Positions 17,737-27,119 of a DNA stretch of 64,000 nt are shown here, one piece after another. Both the position numbers and the translations under genes were made by a program. Each line of letters opens with the position of its first letter. The first letter of the stretch is position 1. The notes below the pieces were generated by a model, which did not search any database, had not been told where the DNA came from, and worked only from the letters and a program-made list of their open reading frames with translations. Source of the DNA: Rhodobacteraceae bacterium LNNU 3342 (GTDB lineage Bacteria > Pseudomonadota > Alphaproteobacteria > Rhodobacterales > Rhodobacteraceae); contig VUAW01000013.1 of NCBI GenBank assembly GCA_008711135.1, positions 25,377 to 89,376 on the forward strand, written 5' to 3'.

Positions 17737-18812
17737 TCGACCGCCGCCGATTCAACATGATCCTGGTGGCCGCCGCTGCCATGGGCGTCGCAAGAGGAGC
17801 CGCTGCCCAGCAGGCTCCGGTCGCGGCTGATCACCCGCTTCAAGCCAGCTGGGCATCCTGGAAGTCGCGTTTTCTGGATAGTTCCGGCCGCGTGATCGAT
17901 GGGTTCCAGAAAGACGCCAGCCACTCGGAAGGGCAGGGCTATGGCATGACCATGGCGGTCACCTTTGGCGACCATGAGGCCTTCGCCGCCATGCGCGACT
18001 GGACAGAGGCGCATCTGGCCATCCGCCCGGATCCGCTGCTCGCCTGGCGCTGGATCCCCGGAGAGACGCCACAGGTTCCGGACTACAACAACGCCAGTGA
18101 CGGCGACCTCTTCTATGCCTGGGCGCTGCTGCGTGGCGGCCGCATCTTCGGGGATCCGGGCGATCTTGGCCGTGCGCAGGAACTCGCATCAGCGCTGTCC
18201 ACTACTTGCCTTGTGCAACATCCCGACGGCTCAGGGCGGTTACTGATGCTGCCGGCGATCGAAGGCTTTGCGACCGACAACGGCTTCATCATCAACCCCT
18301 CCTACTATATGCCGCGCGCGATGCGCGACTTGGGCGAGGCCTTCGGCATCCGGTCCCTCATCGACGCCAGCCGGGATGGTGTTGCGCTGCTTGAAGAAAT
18401 GTCTGCCACCCAGTTGATGCCCGACTGGGCAGAGATCACCGCTGAAGGCTGGCGGCCGGCCGAGGGATTTTCTGACGACAGCGGCTATGAGGCCATGCGC
18501 GTGCCGCTGTTCATGCTGTGGTCAGGGCTTTCCACCCATTCCTCGGTGCAGGCGATGGCGCGGGCGCACCAAGCCTCCGACGGGGGCCCGGGCGCAGCAA
18601 CGGTTCTGGATCGCAGCACCGGGCTGGTGAAAGAACATAGCACCTACGCAGGCTATGCCGCCACGCCTGCGCTTGCGGATTGTGCCCTCGCGTCCAGCGT
18701 CGGGTCCGCAATTCCTCCGTTCACCGGTGATCAGCCCTACTACCCGGCGACCCTGCACCTGATGGCGCTGATCGCGCAGATGGAAGTTTACCCACGATGT
18801 GTTCCGCTATGA
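17733..18812 (+). CDS. bcsZ: Periplasmic endo-beta-1,4-glucanase BcsZ (GH8)
   Basis: BcsZ is the cellulase of bacterial cellulose operons; it trims glucan in the periplasm. The 359-aa protein has a signal peptide (MIDRRRFNMILVAAAAMGVA; the early RRRF may direct it to Tat) and GH8 motifs: SEGQGYGM with the probable acid E66, and NNASDGDLFYAW with D123 and D125. The length matches BcsZ. Both ends overlap neighbours by ATGA-type junctions (bcsB at 17733, TPR gene at 18809). Confidence 0.93.
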   Translation: MIDRRRFNMILVAAAAMGVARGAAAQQAPVAADHPLQASWASWKSRFLDSSGRVIDGFQKDASHSEGQGYGMTMAVTFGDHEAFAAMRDWTEAHLAIRPDPLLAWRWIPGETPQVPDYNNASDGDLFYAWALLRGGRIFGDPGDLGRAQELASALSTTCLVQHPDGSGRLLMLPAIEGFATDNGFIINPSYYMPRAMRDLGEAFGIRSLIDASRDGVALLEEMSATQLMPDWAEITAEGWRPAEGFSDDSGYEAMRVPLFMLWSGLSTHSSVQAMARAHQASDGGPGAATVLDRSTGLVKEHSTYAGYAATPALADCALASSVGSAIPPFTGDQPYYPATLHLMALIAQMEVYPRCVPL

Positions 18813-20251
18813 AAAAACCCGTTCAACGCCGACTGGCCGCCACGGCCGCGCTGATCCTGTGCCTGACGCAACCACTCGCCGCACAGGTTCCTGCGGACCG
18901 TGATCTGGAGGCGCTGCGCTTCTACCTCAGCCAGCGGGACGAGGCCGCGACCAACGCCGAACTGCAGCGCCTGCGGTCGGCCTTCCCGAACTGGACCCCG
19001 CCATCGGATCTTGGAACGCTGCTCCAGCAGCAACCCTCAACCGAGATCGACGAGATCTACCGGCTTATTGCGCGCGGCGACACTGCTGGCGCCCAAGCCG
19101 CAATTGAACGAACGCAGGCCGCCTACAGCAGTTGGACGCCGCCCGCGGAAATGCGGGATCTGCTGCAACTGACCGAGGCTCAGCAAAGGTTCGATCAGGC
19201 TGTGGCCCAGAACCGCCCGCGAGAGGCGATCGAGGTTGCGCGGAATAACCCTCCGCTTCTGCGGTGCGACCGGGTCAACAACGCCTGGAACCTCGCCGAA
19301 ATGCAGCAGGCGGTGCAAGAGGCCGGCGCCGCCGTGCTCACCTATCGCGGCGTGCTGTCGTCGTGCAACACCTTCTCCGAGATCGTGGCGACGCTGGAAA
19401 AGGCGAGCGCCGTTGCAAGCCCCGCTGAGATGGAGGAGTTCTTTGCCATCGCCACGCGCCGCTTCCCGGCGAATGGAAGCGCCCTGACAGAACTGCGCTC
19501 GCGGCTTCTGGGCGGGGCTGCGCCTGTTGCGCAGGCACCCGCCGCGCCGCCAGCAACGCGGACGCCGGCGGCGCCGCCTGCCCAAGCGCCTGCCGCCTCC
19601 GCTCCACAGCGGCAGGCAGCCGCCACGGCTACGGCCCCAGCACCGGCCCCCGCAGCGCCGCCGGCGCCGGTTGCGGGGCGGCTTCCGGCTCGCGGTGATG
19701 CGCGGCTGCAGCAGACGCGTAACGCCGCAAGCGCTGGGAATTGGGCTGCGTGTCTTGCCTATTCCACGAACCCCCGGTCTGCCGAGCTGATGTACGAACG
19801 CGCGTGGTGCGCCTACAACCTCGACCGCCCGCTTGAGGCGCTGGCCGGTTTTCGGGTGGCGGAGCGAGCGGGGCTAGGGGCGACGGTGACGCGGGACGCC
19901 CGCTTTGGCATGGCGCTGGCGCTGTTGAACAACCAGATGACCGAGGAGGCCGCCCGTATCGCTGCCGCCACCGATCTGACGCCGGAGCAGCGGCTGGACG
20001 TAGAATCCATCATCCTCGACCAGCGGGGGGTACGGGCCTATCAGTCGCGGGACTATCGCAGCGCGATCAACTTTCTCGACGCGCTTGAACAAATCCGGGG
20101 CAGCCTGCGCCGCGACCTCGCCATCCTGCGCGCCTACGCCTATCTCAACCTCGGCCAGCGGAGAGAGGCGGAAGCGCAGTTCCAGACCCTGCATAATCAG
20201 CTCGCCACTCCGGAAACGCGGGCAGGCCTCCGGGCATCGGCCGCGTACTGA
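18809..20251 (+). CDS. Periplasmic TPR-like protein of the cellulose operon, with WTPP repeats
   Basis: The 480-aa protein has a signal peptide (cut near LAAQ) and three parts. Residues 20-125 hold two copies of a roughly 70-residue unit ending in FPNWTPPSDLGTLL and YSSWTPPAEMRDLL. A middle helical region follows, then an Ala/Pro-rich linker of about 60 residues (about 240-295). The C-terminal half looks like TPR helices. It takes the place where bcsC would be expected, but it has no beta-barrel, so it cannot be a complete BcsC. It may act as a periplasmic scaffold for BcsB/BcsZ. The ATG at 18809 overlaps the bcsZ stop; an upstream ATG at 18797 is possible. Confidence 0.75.
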   Translation: MKKPVQRRLAATAALILCLTQPLAAQVPADRDLEALRFYLSQRDEAATNAELQRLRSAFPNWTPPSDLGTLLQQQPSTEIDEIYRLIARGDTAGAQAAIERTQAAYSSWTPPAEMRDLLQLTEAQQRFDQAVAQNRPREAIEVARNNPPLLRCDRVNNAWNLAEMQQAVQEAGAAVLTYRGVLSSCNTFSEIVATLEKASAVASPAEMEEFFAIATRRFPANGSALTELRSRLLGGAAPVAQAPAAPPATRTPAAPPAQAPAASAPQRQAAATATAPAPAPAAPPAPVAGRLPARGDARLQQTRNAASAGNWAACLAYSTNPRSAELMYERAWCAYNLDRPLEALAGFRVAERAGLGATVTRDARFGMALALLNNQMTEEAARIAAATDLTPEQRLDVESIILDQRGVRAYQSRDYRSAINFLDALEQIRGSLRRDLAILRAYAYLNLGQRREAEAQFQTLHNQLATPETRAGLRASAAY

Positions 20252-20268
20252 TCTGGCGCTTTGCCGGG

Positions 20269-20301
20269 ATCCGGGAGCCTGATAATTTAAGGCTTCCGGA
20301 T
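20269..20301. terminator. Hairpin between convergent genes
   Basis: An inverted repeat with 11 of 12 matching pairs (ATCCGGGAGCCT and AGGCTTCCGGAT) and a 9-base A/T-rich loop lies 18 bases after the TPR gene, in the 164-base gap before the convergent barrel gene. There is no long U tract on either strand, so it is either a weak terminator or a 3'-end stabiliser. Confidence 0.5.
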
Positions 20302-20415
20302 GCAGGGCTCTTGCCCGTTCGATGCCAGCGCAGCATCAGGATGCCGAACAGCCTGTGCGGCGGAGGCACTTCTGAAATCCGAAGTCTGCGGGCGGGGGCA
20401 GACCTCCCTCTCGTG

Positions 20416-22689
20416 CTACCAGCGCAGCCCTAGTCTAAACGTGCCGGTCGTCCGCCAGAAGCCTTGTGCCCCGGCCAGCGCGGCCGAATCCTGGTGCCGG
20501 AGATCCGCAGAGAAACTGGCGCGGTCGTTTGCGTCGTAGCGGACCCAGAGGCCTGCGCCCCAGACCGGCTGTGATTGGTCCGTCTGCCACTCGTAACCGG
20601 CACTTCCGTCGGCGCCGAATGTCCAGCCATGTGCGAGCTCATTCTCGAACCGCGCGGTCAGGGCTGTGGTATGAATCCAGTCTGGATTTAAATAGCCACG
20701 GGACCGGTCCGGCCGCGTGAACCCTTGGTAGCTGTGGCGCAAGCCGAGGAACACCGGCAGGCCCGGAACCTGCCGCTCGGCGGCGCCTTCGGCGAACAGC
20801 CGGCGGTTTCCGTCGCTGACAAACCCCAGCCCGCCGCGCAGCGCCAGGCGCCAGACGCCTTGGACCTCCGCCCCAAGGCCAAGTGTGGTCATGGTAACGC
20901 CGGCAGCGACGGAACTGCGGTCATCGAACAGGGAGCGGCTGGTAAAAAGATCGAACCGAAGCTCATCCCGGGCCTGATAACGCAGCGCCCCGTCAAAGAG
21001 CGGCCGGACCCGCGTCTGCCCGCCGCTGTTGATCCTTGCGGCGGTCAGCGAACCCTCCAGCGCCAGATCCTCGTCCCAGGCATGGGTGCCCGAGATACCC
21101 AGCGTCAGGACCCGCACATCCCCCGTGTCATGCCGCAGATGGGAAAGCTGCTCGACCACGGCGGCGCTGCTCCGCCCCTCGTTGAAGAAGACGCGATGCC
21201 GGAGCTCTTGCGTAACAGTCTGCAGTCCGTTGTCCTGCCGCGACAGAGCGAGCGTCAAATCCGTACGTGGGCGAAGCTGGCGCGCAGCCTCGCGTGCAGC
21301 GTCGGCGGCACCGGTGTCGTAGGGCCGATCTTCCAAGGCTGCGTTGGCGAGCGGAACCGCCCGGTCCGGCCGGCCGCGCCAGAGTTCGGCCCGCGCAGCC
21401 AGGCTCTGTGCCTCTGGATCGTCCTGCACCAACAACGGGGACAGCAGGCGCAGGGCCTCACGCTGGCGGCCCTGATACATCCGCGCCTCGGCAGCACCGC
21501 GGCGGGCTGCGTTGTCTCCAGGGTCGGCGACAAGGAGCTCATCGAAGATGCGCTGGCCCTCTGCACTGCGGCCGGTCCAGGTCAGGATCATGGCCTGTCC
21601 CCGCCTTGCCTCTGCATCGGCAGGATCGATTGCCAGAAGCGCATCATACGTCGCCCCCGCGCCCGCATTGTCCCCCGACCAAGACTGCGCCCGGGCAAGG
21701 CCTAGAAGCGCCTCCCGCCGGCGATCGGGGGTCAGCGGTATATCGAGAGCCCGACGGAAGAGCGGCACTGCTTCGGCCGCGCGGCCAGAGGTCATGAGGT
21801 CATCCGCCTGCGTCAAAAGCGGCACAGCAGAAGGTCGCGCTGGTGTCGGCGCGTCAACCCGGGCCGGGGCGGCCCGTCGACGCGGCGCCGACGGGGCCTG
21901 CGCCCGCAGTGCCCTCAGGTTGGCAGCCGCTTCAGCGTCATCAGGGTCTTCGGCGGCAAGTTCGGCCCAGGCTGCTTCGGCCTGTGGATCGCTGCTCCAG
22001 AGCAAGGCGAAAGCGCGGTTGCGGCGGGTCAACGCCTGTTCTTCGGGGGATATGCCGCTGCTGCCGATGGCCTCGTCATAAACCGGAATGGCACGTCCGG
22101 CCTGCTGGCCATAGGTCAGTTGATCGGCATATTCGCGCAACAGCCCCGCCCGTGCCGAAGGATCGGCTGCCATCGCCCGTTCCAGAAGGGCAGCGGCCTC
22201 GGCAGGGCGTGCCTCTGCCGCCTCAGCCCTGGCCTGCGCGACCAAAGCCTCGCGCAGGCCGCGCCGGGCCTCTTGATTACTGGGATCGGCGTCCTGCCGT
22301 TGCTGCCACAGATCCGCGGCCTCTTCATGGCGGCCGGTCCAGGACAGTGCACGTGCGAGGCCAGTCTGCGCCCGCGCGCGCTCTTCTCCGCCTAAGTTCG
22401 CCGTCAGCGCTTCTCGATACAGGGGAATGGCCTCTTCGGCTTGCCGCGTGTAGGATAGTTGATCGGCGTATTCGCGCAAAAGCTCTGGCCGGCGGGCGGG
22501 ATCAAGGGTCAGCGCCTGCTCAAACAGATCACGCGCCTGCACATTCTGATCTTGCTGAGCCGCCGCACGCCCTTCATCAATCAGTGGTTGCACATCCTGT
22601 GCCACGGCCGGCGGCGCCAGCGACAGCAGCAGGAAGCCAAGGCTAAAAACATGACGCGCGCGGCCCCGGAACCTGGTTCTGCCGATCAC
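20416..22689 (-). CDS. Outer-membrane TPR/beta-barrel protein (BcsC-like exopolysaccharide exporter)
   Basis: The 757-aa protein has a signal peptide (SLGFLLLSLAPPAVAQ), about 470 residues of TPR repeats (units such as LLREYADQLSYTRQAEEAIPLYREAL and a near copy), an Ala/Pro linker, and a C-terminal stretch of alternating beta strands ending in GTFRLGLRW. The terminal aromatic residue is typical of outer-membrane barrels. This is the BcsC/PgaA-type architecture: periplasmic TPR scaffold plus export pore. I chose the GTG at 22689, which has GGAGG 8 bases upstream; the frame extends to 22779 without a plausible signal. It is divergent from the HlyD/GT2 pair and convergent with the cellulose operon, so it could serve either system. 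Confidence 0.82.
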   Translation of the reverse strand: MIGRTRFRGRARHVFSLGFLLLSLAPPAVAQDVQPLIDEGRAAAQQDQNVQARDLFEQALTLDPARRPELLREYADQLSYTRQAEEAIPLYREALTANLGGEERARAQTGLARALSWTGRHEEAADLWQQRQDADPSNQEARRGLREALVAQARAEAAEARPAEAAALLERAMAADPSARAGLLREYADQLTYGQQAGRAIPVYDEAIGSSGISPEEQALTRRNRAFALLWSSDPQAEAAWAELAAEDPDDAEAAANLRALRAQAPSAPRRRAAPARVDAPTPARPSAVPLLTQADDLMTSGRAAEAVPLFRRALDIPLTPDRRREALLGLARAQSWSGDNAGAGATYDALLAIDPADAEARRGQAMILTWTGRSAEGQRIFDELLVADPGDNAARRGAAEARMYQGRQREALRLLSPLLVQDDPEAQSLAARAELWRGRPDRAVPLANAALEDRPYDTGAADAAREAARQLRPRTDLTLALSRQDNGLQTVTQELRHRVFFNEGRSSAAVVEQLSHLRHDTGDVRVLTLGISGTHAWDEDLALEGSLTAARINSGGQTRVRPLFDGALRYQARDELRFDLFTSRSLFDDRSSVAAGVTMTTLGLGAEVQGVWRLALRGGLGFVSDGNRRLFAEGAAERQVPGLPVFLGLRHSYQGFTRPDRSRGYLNPDWIHTTALTARFENELAHGWTFGADGSAGYEWQTDQSQPVWGAGLWVRYDANDRASFSADLRHQDSAALAGAQGFWRTTGTFRLGLRW

Positions 22690-22811
22690 TTTGCTTCCTC
22701 CATTTCCCCACACTGGATCTCTAGCATCTTTCTCGCCCTCGAAGCGAGTAGGAGCAGTTGATTTGCCCAGAAGTTGCACGTTAGCTTGCTAAGAACTTGA
22801 TCAGAAACAAT
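22690..22811. promoter_or_regulatory. Divergent promoter region between barrel exporter and adaptor/synthase genes
   Basis: The 122 bases between two divergent start codons must hold the promoters of both the outer-membrane exporter and the BgsB/BgsA-like pair. The segment is visibly poorer in GC than its surroundings (for example TTAGCTTGCTAAGAACTTGA). No clear -35/-10 pair or known operator was recognised. Confidence 0.4.
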
Positions 22812-24050
22812 ATGGCGGATCAACCACGGCCCGGAGAGTTCTCGGCCGAGACCGTCGGGACCAGAGAAAGGCGGAGAATGCGCTACTTTCGGCTTGTGAC
22901 GGGGATAGTCGTCATCGCTTTGGCGGTATGGATCATCCTGGGCGAGCAGATGTCAGGCGCAAGTGCCGATGCGGTGGTCAACGCCCGCCTGTCCACTGTC
23001 CGCGCCCCGGTCGCGGGAGCGGTTCAGGCGGCGCCGCGTGCCTTGGGAACCACGGTGCGCCGTGGCGATGTGTTGGCCACCATGAATGATCCACTTGTGG
23101 ACGGCGTGCGGCTCGATGACCTCTTGATGGAACAGTCCCTGGCCGAGGCGGAGGTTGCGCGGCTGGAGCAGGAGCTTGAAGCGACAAGCGACATCCGCAC
23201 GCACTTGGAGGCCCGCGCCGAAACCTTCCGGACCGAGCGGCTGGCGGAAATCGAGACCGGCCTTGACCATGCCCGCATCCGCCTTGCGCTGCTGGAAACG
23301 TCAGGTGCATTCGGTGGGGCAGAGGCCGATCTTGCCGAGGTACTGGATCAGGACACCGACCGCACGCCGGGCGAGCCACGCCTTTATGAAATTGCGCTCG
23401 ACCATGCGCGGGAACGGGTCGAGGTGCTGGAAATCGCACTTCGTGCCGCGCGGGCGGGGGTGTTCCTGGGCGATGGGTACAACGATGCGCCCAATTCCGA
23501 ACAACGGCTGGCTGAACTGCAAAGCGTCACCGCGAGCCTTAATGCGGAACTGACGAATGCGCGAAGTCGCCTGCAGGCGGTGGCGGACCGCGTCGGCCGC
23601 GAAAGGCTGAGGGTCAACCGCTTCGGCGTCGCCGAAATGACCGCGCCGGTCGAGGGCGTGATATGGGAGGCCCTGACCACCAGCGGCGAGACGCTGCAGC
23701 GCGGGCAGGATGCCTTCGTTCTTCTGGATTGTACCTCGGTCATGGTCACGCTGTCGGTGACGGAAAACGTCTACAACCGGCTTTCGGTGGGCGACAGCGC
23801 AGTCTTCCGTCTCTCGGGCAGCGGACAGACCTTCGAGGGCACGATCAACCGTCTGGCCGGGGCAGGGGCGGCGACCATTTACCGAAACCTCGCCATCGCG
23901 CCGAGCGAGCGGCACCTCGAGCGGTTTGACGTGCTGGTTTCAGTGCCCGGCCTGCGCGGTGATCCAGCGCTGGCCTGCGGCGTCGGGCGGACGGGGCGGG
24001 TCTTCTTCGACCGGCGCCCACTCGACTGGCTCCGCAATCTCTGGGGCTAG
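22812..24050 (+). CDS. HlyD-type periplasmic adaptor (BgsB/Alg44-like)
   Basis: The 412-aa protein has one N-terminal transmembrane helix (about residues 30-50), a biotinyl-lipoyl-like half motif (TVRAPVAGAVQ), a long alpha-helical coiled-coil hairpin (about 95-275), the returning half motif MTAPVEGVIWEAL, and a C-terminal beta-barrel domain. This is the membrane-fusion-protein architecture. Being directly followed by a cellulose-synthase-like GT2 gene, it fits BgsB of the Sinorhizobium mixed-linkage glucan system or the periplasmic part of Alg44. No PilZ domain is present. The ATG at 22812 has only a weak upstream site; TTG at 22797 is an in-frame alternative. Confidence 0.75.
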   Translation: MADQPRPGEFSAETVGTRERRRMRYFRLVTGIVVIALAVWIILGEQMSGASADAVVNARLSTVRAPVAGAVQAAPRALGTTVRRGDVLATMNDPLVDGVRLDDLLMEQSLAEAEVARLEQELEATSDIRTHLEARAETFRTERLAEIETGLDHARIRLALLETSGAFGGAEADLAEVLDQDTDRTPGEPRLYEIALDHARERVEVLEIALRAARAGVFLGDGYNDAPNSEQRLAELQSVTASLNAELTNARSRLQAVADRVGRERLRVNRFGVAEMTAPVEGVIWEALTTSGETLQRGQDAFVLLDCTSVMVTLSVTENVYNRLSVGDSAVFRLSGSGQTFEGTINRLAGAGAATIYRNLAIAPSERHLERFDVLVSVPGLRGDPALACGVGRTGRVFFDRRPLDWLRNLWG

Positions 24051-24058
24051 GATAGGAA

Positions 24059-26036
24059 ATGGACCTGTTTCCCTACCTGGGGCCGGTGTGGTCCAGTTTG
24101 GTCCACCTGATCCTGATCGGCGGCGTGGCGCTGGTGCTGCCGATTTTTGTCCAGCGGGAAAACAACCTGCACCGCACCGCGCTGTTTACCGTCGCGATCC
24201 TGCTGGGTGCCCGTTACGCATGGTGGCGCGCAACTGAAACACTGGCCCCTGTGGGGCCTGACGGTGGATTTCGCGGCAAGCTGGTCTCTCTTCGCGCTGG
24301 AGCTTCTGTCGCTTGTTGGCTCGCTCAGCGCCTTTGTCATCATGTCCCGCATCAAGGAGCGCAGTTCCGAAGCCGACGCCAACCTTGCATGGTGGAGCCC
24401 CGCGCCCGATCCCAAGGTCGCCATCATGATCGCGACTTACAACGAAGAGCTTGAGGTGCTGGAACGGACGATCGTCGGCGCGCTCTCGCTCCGTCATCCG
24501 AACAAGGAGGTGCTGATCCTTGATGACGGGCGGCGCGACTGGCTGCGGGACTATTGCGAAAAAAAGGGCGTGCGTTACCTGCGGCGGTCCGACAACAAGG
24601 GATCGAAGGCCGGCAACATCAACAACGGGCTGAAGGTACTGGCGGCCGATCCCGAACCCCCGGCCTTCGTGGCGGTGCTGGATGCCGATTTCGTGCCGCA
24701 CCACGGGTTTCTCAGCCGGTCGCTTGCGCTGTTCCATGACCCGAAGGTAGGGCTGGTCCAGACGCCGCAGCACTTCTTCAACCCGGACCCGATCCAGCAC
24801 AACCTTGGCCTCAACCGGTCATACCCGGACGAGCAGCGGTTTTTCTTTGACCACATGCAGCCCGCCCGCGATGGTTGGGGCATCGCCTTTTGCTGCGGCA
24901 CGTCCTCGGTCGCGCGATGGGACGCGTTGCAGGACATCGGCGGCTTCCCCACCGACAGCATCACCGAGGATTTCATGCTGACGCTGGCGCTGCAGAATAC
25001 CGGCTGGAGCACGTCCTACCTGAACGAGGCGCTGACCGAGGGCCTCGCCCCCGAGGGGCTTAAGGAGTACGTGACGCAGCGCGCCCGCTGGTGCCTGGGG
25101 CTGATGCAGATCGCCCGCAGCCGGCTTGGCCCCTTTGGCCGGAACAACCTGCGCCTGCGCGACCGGTGGAGCGTGGTGGATTCCGTCTTTTACTGGATGA
25201 CCACCTTCCCGTTCCGGGTCGCGGCACTGGTCTATCCGTTGCTTTACTGGTTCTTCAACGTCACGGTGGTCGATGCTTCCGTCGCCGATGTGATCAGCTA
25301 TTTCGGCGCCTACTATCTTTGGGTGGTGACGGTGCTTAACCTGCTGTCGCGGGGGCTGGTGGTGCCGATCGCCAATGACGTAAGCCAGCTGATCGGCGCC
25401 ATCCCCATCAGCCGGGCGGCCTTCGTGGGAATCATCAAGCCACATGGCCATCCGTTCAGTGTTACCGCCAAGGGCGGCGACCGCAGCCGCATTCAGGTGC
25501 AGTGGACGATGATGCGGCCGTTCCTGATCCTGTTCCTGCTGACCGTGATCGGCCTTTTCATCGGGATCGTGTCCGACCGCTTCGCATTTTATGATGCGGG
25601 GGACGGCAAGATCGTCATCCTGTTCTGGACGATATACAACCTCTTTGTCCTGTTCACGACGATGATTGTCTGTGTTGAACTGCCAAGGACCGAGGAACAC
25701 ATCGCGGACGAGCCGGAGCGCGCGCTTTTTACCTTCGGCGAAGAGCCGCCGCAGCGCGTCTGGATCATCGGCCTGACCCGAGACACGGTTCGCATCCGCG
25801 GCCGCCGTTATCCGGAAGGCGCGCGGGGCAAGATCACCATCACTGGCGTGGGTGAGGTGGAGGCCTATGCTATCTCCTCGACCGGGGACGGCGCGCGGCT
25901 GCGCCTGCTGCCGACCGAGGAACAGTTCGATGCGCTCTATGTCCGCTTCTATGCTGCGGACAAGACGCCGGGCATCACCGCGGTCCGTCTGGGCGTCATG
26001 TTGCGGGACGCTGCGCGGCGCTTCGTGCCCGGCTGA
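24059..26036 (+). CDS. Cellulose-synthase-like GT2 (BgsA-like), apparent frameshift near 24253
   Basis: A membrane beta-glycosyltransferase of about 658 aa is encoded in two frames. From the ATG at 24059 the first frame gives two transmembrane helices ending in GARYAWWRATETLAPVG. The rest, from LTVDFAASWSLFALELL to the stop at 26036, is one base out of frame. Removing one G from GGGG at 24253-24256 joins them as PVGLTVDF. The catalytic part has LDDG, DADF, TEDF and QRARW motifs, then further transmembrane helices and a C-terminal cytosolic tail of about 110 residues without a recognisable PilZ domain. That layout matches BgsA, whose C-terminal region binds c-di-GMP. If the shift is real and not corrected by slippage, the gene is broken. 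Confidence 0.75.
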
Positions 26037-27119
26037 TCAGGTGCGGGACTGCAGGCGCGCAAGCGCCGCCGAGAGTTGCGCGGCCTCACGCGTGTTGTCC
26101 ATTTCCGGTGGATATTCGTCCTCGCCATCCGCAATGCGTTCCGCGCTGACGGCCAGGACCGAAATCGGACGGATGAAAAGGCCGATGAAGGCCAGCGTCA
26201 CGGCGCAGATGGCCGCCAGCACCCCGGCAACGACCAGCGCGATCAGCGTCATCGCATCGCGGCGGTCAGCGTCGAAAGCACCGGGCGCCGTACGTCCGAT
26301 CAATCGCCACCCAAAGTTAGGAAGGTCACGGTACAGCACGTCTGGCACCACCGTGGCAAAGTAGGTTCTGCCGTCCGGCCAGGCTTCGTAAGCGGACCCT
26401 TGGACACCCGCGGCTGCCGAGCGCAGGCTTTGCAGATTCAGTGTTGCCGGCACCTCGCCTGCGGTTGACAGGATGGGTGCCCCGTCCCTGCTGACAAGGA
26501 AAAGGTCAAGGTCGCGCACCTCGGCCGTTTCCCGTAGGAATTCTTCGGCCCAGGCAAAGCTGATATGGTTGCCCAGCACGCCAATCACCTCGCCGTCTGG
26601 CCGCCGCACCGGCAGCGCAAGGTCGATGAACTGCAGGGGATTTTCGTCGCTGCCGCCCAGCAAGCGGTTCAGAAGCACCGCATCATGCACGTCGCCCGCG
26701 AAGTTGCCTTGCAGCCCCGCTTGAAACCATGGCCGCGCCGATACATCCACACCTTCCAGCAGCCCGCCAGAGGCTGTAACAACCGTCCCATCGGTGCGGG
26801 CAAAGCCCACCCACGACACACGCGTCTGGTCGCCCACGATCCCGTCAAGGATGCCGCGGATGGTGGCGGGATCTGCGTCCGGCAGCCGGGCCGCGGCATA
26901 ACGAAGATCTTCCCAGTCAGCATGAAGGCTCCGCGCAAGATCAAGCGTCGCGGTACGGCTGCGGGTTTGGACCGCGCGTTCCAGCGCGCGGTCCGTCAGC
27001 GTCCCCGAATAATAAGCCACAACCAGACCCAGCGAGGTCGCGATGATTACCATGCAGACAAGGGACAACATGAAGACGGCCTTGCCGAGGCTCCAGCCCC
27101 GCACGGTAACGTTCGACAT
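26037..27119 (-). CDS. dCache-HAMP membrane sensor without output domain
   Basis: The 360-aa protein has an N-terminal transmembrane helix (about 13-35), a periplasmic double-Cache region (about 40-285; WVGFARTDGTVV, RPWFQAGLQG, VIGVLGNHISF), a second transmembrane helix (about 290-318) and a HAMP-like segment (RPISVLAVSAERIADGEDE), and then stops. No kinase, GGDEF, EAL or chemoreceptor signalling domain follows, so its partner must be another protein. It converges head-on with the GT2 gene with no gap. A sensory input to glucan synthesis is a reasonable inference from position only. Confidence 0.82.
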   Translation of the reverse strand: MSNVTVRGWSLGKAVFMLSLVCMVIIATSLGLVVAYYSGTLTDRALERAVQTRSRTATLDLARSLHADWEDLRYAAARLPDADPATIRGILDGIVGDQTRVSWVGFARTDGTVVTASGGLLEGVDVSARPWFQAGLQGNFAGDVHDAVLLNRLLGGSDENPLQFIDLALPVRRPDGEVIGVLGNHISFAWAEEFLRETAEVRDLDLFLVSRDGAPILSTAGEVPATLNLQSLRSAAAGVQGSAYEAWPDGRTYFATVVPDVLYRDLPNFGWRLIGRTAPGAFDADRRDAMTLIALVVAGVLAAICAVTLAFIGLFIRPISVLAVSAERIADGEDEYPPEMDNTREAAQLSAALARLQSRT

